Origin: JAOUEA01 sp963790335 | GTDB taxonomy: Bacteria > Actinomycetota > UBA4738 > HRBIN12 | Direction: 5' to 3' | DNA length: 64,000 nt | Assembly: GCA_963790335.1 (NCBI GenBank) | Contig: CAWBOB010000008.1 | Location: 310,001-374,000 of the forward strand | In this document: positions 44,980 to 51,509 of the stretch, piece after piece | Numbering within the stretch: the first letter of the stretch is position 1 | How the letters are laid out: every line of letters begins with the position of its first letter | Position numbers and translations under genes: made by a program | The notes under the pieces: model-generated | Told to the model about the DNA's origin: nothing | Seen by the model: only the letters and a program-made list of their open reading frames with translations | Database searches by the model: none

Positions 44980-45159
44980 TTGAAGCTAGAGGGCGTACTC
45001 GGGATGGCGGCCGCGCTCGTCGGCATAGCTGGTCTCGTCTTCATCGCACCAGGGCCGGGCGGGAACACCGACGAAGCGCCCCGACGGGGCTGGATCGTAG
45101 GCCTCGTGCTATTGGGTCTCGCGTTCTTCTGGATCGGACTGCTCGGGGTCCTCGACTAG
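44980..45159 (+). CDS. Small two-helix membrane protein
   Basis: 59 residues with a TTG start behind GGGGAGGGA. Two hydrophobic helices (VLGMAAALVGIAGLVFIAP and WIVGLVLLGLAFFWIGLLG) flank a short polar loop GGNTDEAPRRG. The in-frame ATG at 45004 is an alternative start. Function unknown; its size and topology suit a phage or element membrane peptide. Confidence 0.5.
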   Translation: MKLEGVLGMAAALVGIAGLVFIAPGPGGNTDEAPRRGWIVGLVLLGLAFFWIGLLGVLD

Positions 45160-45237
45160 CGTCAATGGGCAGACTGAGGCCGAGGCCAGGTCTGGCGTTG
45201 CACTTCGCTGAGACCGTTCGCCGCCACAACCATGCCA

Positions 45238-45531
45238 CTAGACGTTCTCCCAGAACGGCTCCTCGGACGCGGTGACATCGGTCGGCCGGCCGCAGAAGTC
45301 GCAATGGTCACGACCACCTCGAGCCGAGAGCAAGCACCACGCGCACGATGCGGTGGCGGGCTCGCGAGCAGGCGTGAGTCTGTGCCCACACACCGGGCAC
45401 TTCTCGTGACCTTGGTCCTCATGATCGACGCACTTGGAGCAGACCATGTAGATGCCATCGGCTCCCGGGGTTGCGACCTGAACGGCTGCGGCAGCCATCG
45501 GTCCTAGCCCGAGTCGGGTATCGGGGGACAT
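45238..45531 (-). CDS. Double zinc-ribbon protein
   Basis: 97 residues with four Cys pairs: VCSKCVDHED, CPVCGHRL, SCAWCLLSARGG and CDFCGRPTD, giving two zinc ribbons. ATG 45531 was taken as the start because the upstream open frame is low-complexity. No clear ribosome site. Function unknown. Confidence 0.5.
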   Translation of the reverse strand: MSPDTRLGLGPMAAAAVQVATPGADGIYMVCSKCVDHEDQGHEKCPVCGHRLTPAREPATASCAWCLLSARGGRDHCDFCGRPTDVTASEEPFWENV

Positions 45532-45709
45532 CGGATTCAGGGTGTCTTGACCATGCGCTGATCGTGGTCGTTCTGTCGAGTGAGAGGCATGACCACGGTT
45601 CGTCGATTCTGTAGGAGCATCGTCACGTTCTTCCGACGGACGGGTCGAGTAGCGATCGTCGGGCGTGTCGGACGACACCGCCCCAGCCTGCAAGCCGAGG
45701 AGGGAACCC

Positions 45710-45973
45710 ATGGGTGAGTTCGAGAGCCGGTGGCGGGATTTCACCTCCACCAAGTTCGATACCGCAATGGACTGCTTCAAGTGCTCCGACGAACGAAGCC
45801 GGGACGAAGCGATGTGCAGCCAATGCGGCAAGGCGCTGGATCAGGAGTCCGCCCTGTTCGTGAGCACGACACCTGCGGAGTCCGTGATCGCCCCGGGAGC
45901 TGATGAGGCACCATGCGGAGAAAGCGACCGAGCGATGAATACCTCGGCTTCGCGCCGCCCAAGAAGGCGGTGA
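45710..45973 (+). CDS. Zinc-ribbon protein
   Basis: 87 residues (MGEFESRWRDFTSTKFDTAM, then DCFKCSDERSRDEAMCSQCG), one C-x2-C/C-x2-C ribbon, with GGAGGGAA ahead of the ATG. The C-terminal 15 residues overlap the start of the next small gene in another frame. Confidence 0.55.
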   Translation: MGEFESRWRDFTSTKFDTAMDCFKCSDERSRDEAMCSQCGKALDQESALFVSTTPAESVIAPGADEAPCGESDRAMNTSASRRPRRR

Positions 45974-46083
45974 CGCCCGAGCCGGAGCCGCCTGCAGACG
46001 ATCCCCCCGCCTACGTGGATAGCTGGTATCAGGTGCTCAAGGGCGTGGGTGAGGACGCAGAAGAAGGAGAGACCGAGAGCTGA
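45913..46083 (+). CDS. Small acidic/basic protein
   Basis: 56 residues (MRRKRPSDEYLGFAPPKKAV, then AYVDSWYQVLKGVGEDAEEG). It has a basic head, Pro-rich middle and acidic tail. It overlaps the zinc-ribbon gene by 61 bp. Codon-like composition and close packing suggest it is real; function unknown. Confidence 0.4.
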   Translation: MRRKRPSDEYLGFAPPKKAVTPEPEPPADDPPAYVDSWYQVLKGVGEDAEEGETES

Positions 46084-46113
46084 CCTCGTCGGCAACTCCA
46101 GCTAGGTTGGGTC

Positions 46114-46296
46114 ATGCTCCCCATCCTGGTTCAGCACCTTCCACGAGATCGGGAGACGATGGGACTGCGCCCGGCGCAGATGGCGGGGCGGCTAGGTCTG
46201 ACCCTCACGGAGTACACAGCGCTCGAAGCGGGCGAGCTGCACATCGACTACGAGCTGTACCTCAGGATCACCAACCTGTGCGGGTGGCCTCGGTAG
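46114..46296 (+). CDS. 60-aa HTH protein, copy A
   Basis: MLPILVQHLPRDRETMGLRP, then AQMAGRLGLTLTEYTALEAG: a minimal Cro/CI-type helix-turn-helix of the kind found in short XRE regulators. TAGGTT lies five bases before the ATG, so the mRNA is leaderless. It is 50/60 identical to copy B at 48962-49144, and the flanking start region is also similar, so the gene was duplicated within the element. Confidence 0.7.
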   Translation: MLPILVQHLPRDRETMGLRPAQMAGRLGLTLTEYTALEAGELHIDYELYLRITNLCGWPR

Positions 46297-46380
46297 CTTC
46301 ATCGCGACCAACGTCGCGGGGTAGTCAAGCGGAAGAAGCACCGGATCGAGGCAGGCACTGATCCCTGCTCGCACCTAGCG

Positions 46381-46566
46381 CTAGGCCATGCGCTCCTGCA
46401 TCGCGGCCAGGTGGACGTCGCAGACATCCCAGGAGCGAACTTCGCCGGCCCAACCGGAACCTTGGCCAGGCTCGGGGGCCGTCATCTCGAGGAGAAGCTT
46501 CCAAGTCGCCTTCGCTCCGCACGGATCGTCAGCCGAATTCTCCTTGTAGCCGCAAGCACGATCCAT
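46381..46566 (-). CDS. Small Cys-containing protein
   Basis: 61 residues: RACGYKENSADDPCGAKATW KLLLEM...WDVCDVHLAAMQERM. Four metal-ligand positions (C...C...C-x2-H) match small zinc proteins of actinophages. The ATG immediately follows the stop of the upstream gene on this strand, so the two form an operon. Confidence 0.5.
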   Translation of the reverse strand: MDRACGYKENSADDPCGAKATWKLLLEMTAPEPGQGSGWAGEVRSWDVCDVHLAAMQERMA

Positions 46567-46842
46567 TCAGGCCCCATCGGCGCGTAGTCGAGAGCCCTTG
46601 ATGTGGGTCCGCAAGCCCGGGAGGATCACGGGATGGGCTTGTGTCGCCCCACCCAAGGACGACCCGACGCCCGTTGGAGCGACTGCATCAAGTGATCGCG
46701 CATGGCCAGAAGCAATCGCAGGAACCTCATGCACTTGGTATCGGCGGCCGCGCCAGATCAGAGCATGGCGGGTTCGGTTCAATTCGAGCTCCCCTGGTAC
46801 CCGGCGGGCGGTAGGACCGATGCCCACCGCAAGCCCATCCAC
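46567..46842 (-). CDS. DUF6504-like small protein
   Basis: 91 residues. ALIWRGRRYQVHEVPAI resembles the VWRGRRYRV motif of DUF6504-type proteins; the rest is not conserved to my eye. It abuts the next small gene with no gap. Tentative. Confidence 0.35.
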   Translation of the reverse strand: MDGLAVGIGPTARRVPGELELNRTRHALIWRGRRYQVHEVPAIASGHARSLDAVAPTGVGSSLGGATQAHPVILPGLRTHIKGSRLRADGA

Positions 46843-46915
46843 CGGCCTCCATTACTCGATAGAGAATCAGGGCAGCACTCTCGAATCGAGCACACCGGGG
46901 GGAGCAGAACCGCCA

Positions 46916-47191
46916 ATGCCAGTCGTCCTGATCATCCTCGTGGGTGTATCTGGGGCCGTGGTCTTGACCGTCGTCTACGCCACCGGGGAGCGCGCCCCGA
47001 GGTTCACGGTCATCCGGCTCGCTGTCGTGTTCATCGGCCTCGTGCTGGTCACGGTTCCGGTCCCGCTGCTCATCTACTACGGACTGCAACCTGGCAGGCA
47101 GCTACTCGCGGTGGTCGGGGCGCTCTACATCCTCGGAGTGATTGCGATCGCGGTCGGCGCGCCCGATGATCCTGACGAGGGGGGACCGTAG
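46916..47191 (+). CDS. Three-helix membrane protein
   Basis: 91 residues starting MPVVLIILVGVSGAVVLTVV. Helices are at about 1-22, 31-54 (VIRLAVVFIGLVLVTVPVPL) and 62-80 (LLAVVGALYILGVIAIAVG), with an acidic tail. No family recognised. Confidence 0.5.
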   Translation: MPVVLIILVGVSGAVVLTVVYATGERAPRFTVIRLAVVFIGLVLVTVPVPLLIYYGLQPGRQLLAVVGALYILGVIAIAVGAPDDPDEGGP

Positions 47192-47280
47192 AGCTCGGGG
47201 CGCTAGTCAAGCGACGGTTCGCACATCCCGGCGTTGCCCTGAAGGGATATGCTGACCACTCCTGGACTCTGGAGGTCTTC

Positions 47281-47568
47281 ATGACGAAGCGTCTCTCGGC
47301 CGTCGCGCTCGCTAGCGTCTTGATCCTGACGCTCTCAGGAGGCTCTTCGAGTCTCGGTAGCGTTCCAACCCCCGCCGCCCGTGCGTACAGCAACTGCGAC
47401 CAGCTCCACCGGCAGTTCTATCGATACGGCGTGGCGAAATCGAGACGGGCCGCCAACCGCCAGTACCGGACGGGCCACTACCGCCCACGCGTCAACCGAA
47501 GGGTCTACCTGGCTAACGACCACTTGGACGCGGACAACGACAGGACGGCGTGTGAAGTGACCCGTTGA
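47281..47568 (+). CDS. Secreted excalibur calcium-binding domain protein
   Basis: 95 residues: signal peptide (MTKRLSAVALASVLILTLSG), then an excalibur domain with YSNCDQLHRQF, GVAKSRRAANRQYR and the terminal calcium loop LDADNDRTACE with its paired Cys. GGAGGT precedes the ATG. Surface cargo of the element; the next gene overlaps as TTGA. Confidence 0.75.
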   Translation: MTKRLSAVALASVLILTLSGGSSSLGSVPTPAARAYSNCDQLHRQFYRYGVAKSRRAANRQYRTGHYRPRVNRRVYLANDHLDADNDRTACEVTR

Positions 47569-47996
47569 GGTCGTCTTTGCTCGCGGTGCGCTCGCTGCTG
47601 GAGGCACCGTCCCCCGCGGTCCTGACGACGTACCGGAAGGACGGCAGCGCCGCTGTCTCGCCGGTCTGGTTCCGATGGGCCGATGAACGCTTCGAGGTTG
47701 TGATCGCCGAGGACGACCCGAAGCTCGTTCACCTTCGCCGGGACCCTCGTTGCGTCCTCGTGGTCTTCGAGACGGTTCGGCCATTCCGCGGCGTCGAGGT
47801 TCGAGCTAGCGCCGAGCTGGTCGAATGCGACGTGACACCGATCCGCGCAGCGATCATCGGTCGCTACCTCGGCGAGCGTGACGGTGTCCGCATGGCGGAG
47901 CAGCGTCGCACGAAGCCGGGCGTCCTCCTCGTGATCGCAGGTGACAGCCGCGTCTGGGACCTCTCGGCGAGCCTCCCGGACGAGCGCGAGGGCTAA
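47565..47996 (+). CDS. Pyridoxamine-5'-phosphate-oxidase-fold protein (FMN or F420 binding)
   Basis: 143 residues of the split-barrel flavin-binding family: SPAVLTTYRKDGSAAVSPVW FRW, VVIAEDDPKLVHLRRDPRCV, and VRASAELVECDVTPIRAAII GRYLG. Close actinobacterial relatives bind FMN, F420 or biliverdin and reduce diverse substrates. The TTG start overlaps the preceding stop. It is metabolic cargo in an otherwise replication and regulation element. Confidence 0.7.
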   Translation: MRSSLLAVRSLLEAPSPAVLTTYRKDGSAAVSPVWFRWADERFEVVIAEDDPKLVHLRRDPRCVLVVFETVRPFRGVEVRASAELVECDVTPIRAAIIGRYLGERDGVRMAEQRRTKPGVLLVIAGDSRVWDLSASLPDEREG

Positions 47997-48114
47997 CGCC
48001 GGGCTCGGCTGACGGCGCCGGGAGATGACGGTCAGCCGAAGCTCGCGAGTGTCGGCTAATCGGGTGACGACGTACTAGCTCAACTGGCCGACAGCCCGTG
48101 CCGATGACATCAGC

Positions 48115-48324
48115 GTGGATGACGAGCGCCCTAACCTCGTTCAGTTTGCCGGACCGCCGAGCCCTGTCCTCCATTGGCCTGCCCCGGGTGAGCACGGTGC
48201 CATCCACCGAGCAGAGGACCACGCCGTCCACGTTGTATGGGAGCGATCACCACTGGTCGTGGCATGGCCGGCCGAGTGGGTCAAGCCTCTCCGCGAATCG
48301 AACGACGACTACGCCGGCGGGTGA
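48115..48324 (+). CDS. Doubtful small protein
   Basis: 69 residues from a GTG (DDERPNLVQFAGPPSPVLHW, HVVWERSPLVVAWPAEWVKP). No ribosome site and no family. If it is not real, 47997-48341 is simply non-coding. Confidence 0.25.
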   Translation: MDDERPNLVQFAGPPSPVLHWPAPGEHGAIHRAEDHAVHVVWERSPLVVAWPAEWVKPLRESNDDYAGG

Positions 48325-48341
48325 CGGGCTGACGTTTTCCG

Positions 48342-48503
48342 TCAAACGAGAAGGCTTGAAACGAGAAGGCGAGCGCTGGCGCCCAGTCCGGCAAGCATCA
48401 GCGTGCCGGACATGAGGATGCGATGGACCGCGTTCTCCGTGAGCCAGGTGTAGAACACCCACGTCACGAGGCCTAGAGCCATGATGACCAGCGGGTACGT
48501 CAT
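48342..48503 (-). CDS. Small two-helix membrane peptide
   Basis: 53 residues: MTYPLVIMALGLVTWVFYTW, then VHRILMSGTLMLAGLGASAR. Two hydrophobic segments joined by LTENA. GAGGAAG lies about ten bases before the ATG. Function unknown. Confidence 0.45.
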   Translation of the reverse strand: MTYPLVIMALGLVTWVFYTWLTENAVHRILMSGTLMLAGLGASARLLVSSLLV

Positions 48504-48607
48504 GTACGAGGTCTTCCTCGAGCCTCACCGCTCCAAACCCGACCCTTCTTCCCGATCTGTGTGCTTCGATACTGCTCTGCCCGGAAGGAAAAGTAGGAGG
48601 CGACGAG

Positions 48608-48910
48608 ATGACTGTGCACGTTCGCGACGAGTCGGGCGGGATGGCGAACCTTTCGATGGACGATCCCTACGTGGTGAACTTCTCCGACGCGACCTTGCCG
48701 GCGCAGACTCGCGCGAGGATCGAGGACCGCCTGACCGGGGTCATCAAGGGGCAAGGATCGACCTACGTCTACTACCACCAGAAGAGTGAATCTCGAGAGG
48801 TGGCTCGACTTTCGGAGGCGTGGTTCGCGGTGGTGTGTCTCCTGGAGCTGCCTCAGTTGGGCCTTACGGTCTCGGCGAGCCTGGGCGCGGGAGAGGACCC
48901 AGGAGGGTAG
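48608..48910 (+). CDS. Small soluble protein of unknown function
   Basis: 100 residues (MTVHVRDESGGMANLSMDDP, TRARIEDRLTGVIKGQGSTY, EVARLSEAWFAVVCLLELPQ). A strong AGGAGG ribosome site supports the ATG. No family recognised. Confidence 0.5.
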   Translation: MTVHVRDESGGMANLSMDDPYVVNFSDATLPAQTRARIEDRLTGVIKGQGSTYVYYHQKSESREVARLSEAWFAVVCLLELPQLGLTVSASLGAGEDPGG

Positions 48911-48961
48911 GTCCGTGTCCTCGCACCCGACGGCCGTCCGCGCATCCAACTAGTCTGGGGC

Positions 48962-49144
48962 ATGCTCCCCATCATGGTTCAGCACCTCCCACGTGACCGG
49001 GACCGGCTGGGACTGCGCCCGGTGCAGATGGCAGGGCGGCTCGGGCTAACCCTTACCGAGTATCAGGCGCTCGAGGCGGGTGAGCTCCACATCGACTATG
49101 CCATGTACCTCAGGATCACCGACTTTTGCGGCTGGCCCCGATAG
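48962..49144 (+). CDS. 60-aa HTH protein, copy B
   Basis: Paralogue of the gene at 46114 with ten substitutions (MLPIMVQHLPRDRDRLGLRP, VQMAGRLGLTLTEYQALEAG). TAGTCT lies five bases before the ATG (leaderless). The coding and immediate upstream sequences are conserved between copies, while surrounding genes are not. Confidence 0.7.
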   Translation: MLPIMVQHLPRDRDRLGLRPVQMAGRLGLTLTEYQALEAGELHIDYAMYLRITDFCGWPR

Positions 49145-49152
49145 GCGCCATC

Positions 49153-49338
49153 GTGAAGATCCCCGACGAGCTGCGGGCCGACCTGATCCGCTACCTGCTG
49201 GCGACGAGCTCCGAGCGGGCCCGCATCATCGGTGAGTTGAGCGCCCGGAACCCCTCGATGGCCGAGCTGCTGACGGACCTCGAGGTTGAAGACGACCTAC
49301 GGGCGAGATTCGAGATGGAGGTGTTCTTCGCCGACTAG
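49153..49338 (+). CDS. Small helical protein
   Basis: 61 residues from GTG (KIPDELRADLIRYLLATSSE, RARIIGELSARNPSMAELLT, DLEVEDDLRARFEMEVFFAD). Probably translated with HTH copy B (9-bp gap). It ends four bases into the convergent NYN gene. Unknown function. Confidence 0.45.
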   Translation: MKIPDELRADLIRYLLATSSERARIIGELSARNPSMAELLTDLEVEDDLRARFEMEVFFAD

Positions 49339-50063
49339 ACGATCTGGTCATCCTCGAGGTCCTTACCTAGAACCTGCAAGAACAGCTTCACCATGAGCGG
49401 GTCGAGCTCTGCCCTGTAATCGAACTCGTCCTTCGCCTCCTCGAAGTCGTTGCGATTGAGCTGGTGTGTGTAGTCGTAGTGCTGCAACCTCTTGATGCCA
49501 CGATCGTTGAAGATGGCCGCTTCGACCGACACTCGTCCGGCCTTCCTCGTCATGCTATGTACCATCCTCGCAACCTCGGTGAGGTCCTCGTCGAAGGAGA
49601 AGATCACGACGACGTCCATGAGCTGGCGCAGACTCAGGTCTACGACGTCCAGACCAAGCGCCAGGTCGATGCCCTTCTCGCGTCCGCGCTGGAACCGGTT
49701 CACCTCAACGCTATGAGTCGATCCCTCCGCTGCCTCACGAGGATCTGGGAGCAGCCGGGAGTCGAAGCCCCAATCCCACCGGTAGCGGACCATGCGCTCA
49801 ACCACTGTCACGCCACTCCGACGAATGAGTGCGTGCCGCCGCTGAACGCGGGCGTTGGGTTTCCGTTGGATCCGGGGGTCAGGAATTCCGCTGTAGTAGC
49901 GAACACCCGCGAGCGTCCGGCCGGCGAGGACGGACTTGGCTAGGAGGGCCGGGTGGACGCGGCCATGGCCGTACAAGGTCTCGCATGTCTTGAGGACGTT
50001 CTGACCGTCGATGAACGCCATGACCCGGGCGTTCGGTTCCAGGCGCCTGGCGTTCGACCCCAT
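49335..50063 (-). CDS. NYN-domain (PIN-like) putative RNase
   Basis: 242 residues. The NYN/LabA-type core has AFIDGQNVLKTCETLY with the first metal Asp, SVLAGRTLAGVRYYSGIPDP, and LMDVVVIFSFDEDLTEVARM where the usual S-x-D-x-D-F acidic pair reads SFDEDL. The C-terminus is highly charged (LNRNDFEEAKDEFDY). NYN proteins are metal-dependent ribonucleases, some acting in phage defence or as toxins; that role here is inference. GGGAGG precedes ATG 50063, which is chosen over an upstream start overlapping the terminator hairpin. Confidence 0.65.
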   Translation of the reverse strand: MGSNARRLEPNARVMAFIDGQNVLKTCETLYGHGRVHPALLAKSVLAGRTLAGVRYYSGIPDPRIQRKPNARVQRRHALIRRSGVTVVERMVRYRWDWGFDSRLLPDPREAAEGSTHSVEVNRFQRGREKGIDLALGLDVVDLSLRQLMDVVVIFSFDEDLTEVARMVHSMTRKAGRVSVEAAIFNDRGIKRLQHYDYTHQLNRNDFEEAKDEFDYRAELDPLMVKLFLQVLGKDLEDDQIV

Positions 50064-50080
50064 CGGGCCTCCCGTGTAAG

Positions 50081-50115
50081 AAAAAACCCCGGACGTCCCA
50101 GAGGGAGGCCGGGGT
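50081..50115 (-). terminator. Intrinsic terminator/attenuator in the NYN leader
   Basis: Read leftward: ACCCCGG ... CCGGGGT stem (50115-50086) followed by TTTTTT (50086-50081), ending only about 11 nt before the NYN ribosome site. Either it insulates the gene from leftward read-through or it attenuates its own short transcript. Confidence 0.65.
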
Positions 50116-50127
50116 CTAAACACTGGG

Positions 50128-50157
50128 AGCATGACGCCCCTACCGCGAGGTTGTCAA
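50128..50157 (-). promoter_or_regulatory. Candidate promoter of the NYN gene
   Basis: Read leftward: TTGACA (50157-50152), 18-bp spacer, CATGCT (50133-50128). Transcription would start near 50120, a few bases before the terminator hairpin. Confidence 0.4.
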
Positions 50158-50324
50158 CTCACCCAACCTCTGGGTCATCGGCTCCACAAACTCTTCAACT
50201 TGAGTCCTGATTTAGGTATTCCCACCCGCTGTGGTCCCAAACTAGCTCCTCTCACACCGCAACGTCTAACTCGGCGCATCTCAGAAGTGCGGCTTCACAA
50301 CAGTTGCAGGCCATGAGCGGACTA

Positions 50325-50336
50325 GCATCCAAGCCC
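50325..50336 (+). repeat. Possible integrase arm-type site, right
   Basis: Second copy of GCATCCAAGCCC, 10 bp inside attR. The rest of 50158-50324 has no supportable gene. Confidence 0.4.
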
Positions 50337-50346
50337 GGGGGAGCGA

Positions 50347-50389
50347 ATCCGTAGTCAGACGCTCTATCCGGACTGAGCTAGGGGCGCAG
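50347..50389 (-). repeat. attR, tRNA-Arg 5'-half remnant
   Basis: A 43-bp perfect copy of the tRNA-Arg 5' half. No 3' half follows on the element side, so it is not a functional tRNA. The flanking chromosome to the right carries AGGGTA (leftward TACCCT, 50402-50397), probably the original tRNA promoter -10. Confidence 0.85.
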
Positions 50390-50445
50390 GGCGACCAGGG
50401 TAGCACGGGCCCCCGAACCGACCTGGCCCTGCATGGACCGGTGAC

Positions 50446-50865
50446 TCAGGCGGAGGCACCGAACCCTTCGGGCAACGCGTCGATCTGCTGCAGCAGGTCG
50501 AGGACATCTGTCACGTTCCATCGTTCCATGAGTCGGCCGTCCACGATCCGCAGGATCCCGATCCCCTCGATCTCGATCCGACGTCCTGTGGCTGCTACGC
50601 CCATGAACTCCCCTCCGTGGGTGGCGTGCCACCGGAAGCGGCCCACCCACTTGTCCCCTTCCACGACCTCGTCTTCGATCGACAGCCTCAGATCGGGGAA
50701 CGCATCGCGTGATCGGAGGAGCAGCTCCCGGTATGACTCCCGATCGGGGATTCCAGTGTGGTCCACATACTCGGGAGCGACCAGCTCGTCGAACGCCGCC
50801 ACGTCACCGCGATTGATGACTTCCTCGATGATCCGACGAGCCACTACTCGCACATCATCTGTCAT
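50446..50865 (-). CDS. SnoaL-like/ester cyclase family protein
   Basis: 139 residues of NTF2-like fold: VARRIIEEVINRGDVAAFDE LVAPEYVDHT, then FPDLRLSIEDEVVEGDKWVG RFRWHATHGGEFMGV and RIVDGRLMERWNVTDVLDLL QQ. This pattern is the SnoaL-like (ester cyclase-type) group; the actual substrate is unknown. First chromosomal gene right of the element. Confidence 0.8.
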   Translation of the reverse strand: MTDDVRVVARRIIEEVINRGDVAAFDELVAPEYVDHTGIPDRESYRELLLRSRDAFPDLRLSIEDEVVEGDKWVGRFRWHATHGGEFMGVAATGRRIEIEGIGILRIVDGRLMERWNVTDVLDLLQQIDALPEGFGASA

Positions 50866-51038
50866 GGAACACCCCCACGAAGGTGTGACTCGCTGGGACA
50901 GCGAGTCACCGGCTAGTCTCAGGCTTCGGGCCCATCCTTACCACCGCTGAGTCTTCCGGTCCGCCACTTCCCCCCGATGCGGTTCCGGCCGGAGCCCAAT
51001 GTGGTCCGGATGACGGTTGGGGTGACCCGTGCGAGTCT

Positions 51039-51506
51039 GTGCGCGTGAGGCTCGAAACAGGAAGCGCTGCCCCGATGTTCGTACTGATGAATCAGCACGG
51101 CGAGACCGTGCGGCTCGACGACTTCCACGGGCGAAAGCTCCTCGTGTACTTCTACCCCGAGGCCGACACGCCCGGGTGCACGACCCAGTCGTGCGACGTG
51201 CGGGACCACCGGCAGGAGCTCGCGGACCTCGGTCTCGACGTGGTGGGCATCTCGCCCGACGAGCCCGCCGCGCAGCTCGCGTTCGACGAGAAGTTCTCGC
51301 TCGGGTTCCCGCTGCTCGCCGACACCGACCATGCGGTAGCCGAGGCGTGGGGCACATGGGACGAGAAGATGTTGTACGGCAAGCCGTACGTCGGCATCAC
51401 CCGCTCGTCGTTCCTCATCGATGAGGAAGGTCGTGTGCAGCAGGCGTGGTATCGGGTGAAGGCCGATCAGACGGTTCCGAAGGCGAGACAGGCGCTCGAG
51501 GAGTAG
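51039..51506 (+). CDS. bcp: Peroxiredoxin, Bcp/PrxQ type
   Basis: 155-residue thiol peroxidase. The active-site region is VYFYPEADTPGCTTQSCDVR, with peroxidatic Cys in PGC and resolving Cys five residues on (C-x4-C), typical of PrxQ. GISPDEPAAQLAFDEKFSLG and GITRSSFLIDEEGRV are family features. The GTG at 51039 is used; a GTG two codons later is equally possible. Confidence 0.93.
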   Translation: MRVRLETGSAAPMFVLMNQHGETVRLDDFHGRKLLVYFYPEADTPGCTTQSCDVRDHRQELADLGLDVVGISPDEPAAQLAFDEKFSLGFPLLADTDHAVAEAWGTWDEKMLYGKPYVGITRSSFLIDEEGRVQQAWYRVKADQTVPKARQALEE

Positions 51507-51509
51507 CGG

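Noticed and set aside
44663..44983. Open frame of 106 codons after the STAS gene
   Set aside because: It runs through the perfect inverted repeat, lacks a ribosome site and has no coding character.
50347..50389. Second tRNA-Arg gene
   Set aside because: Only the 5' half is present, without T-arm or 3' acceptor; it is attR.
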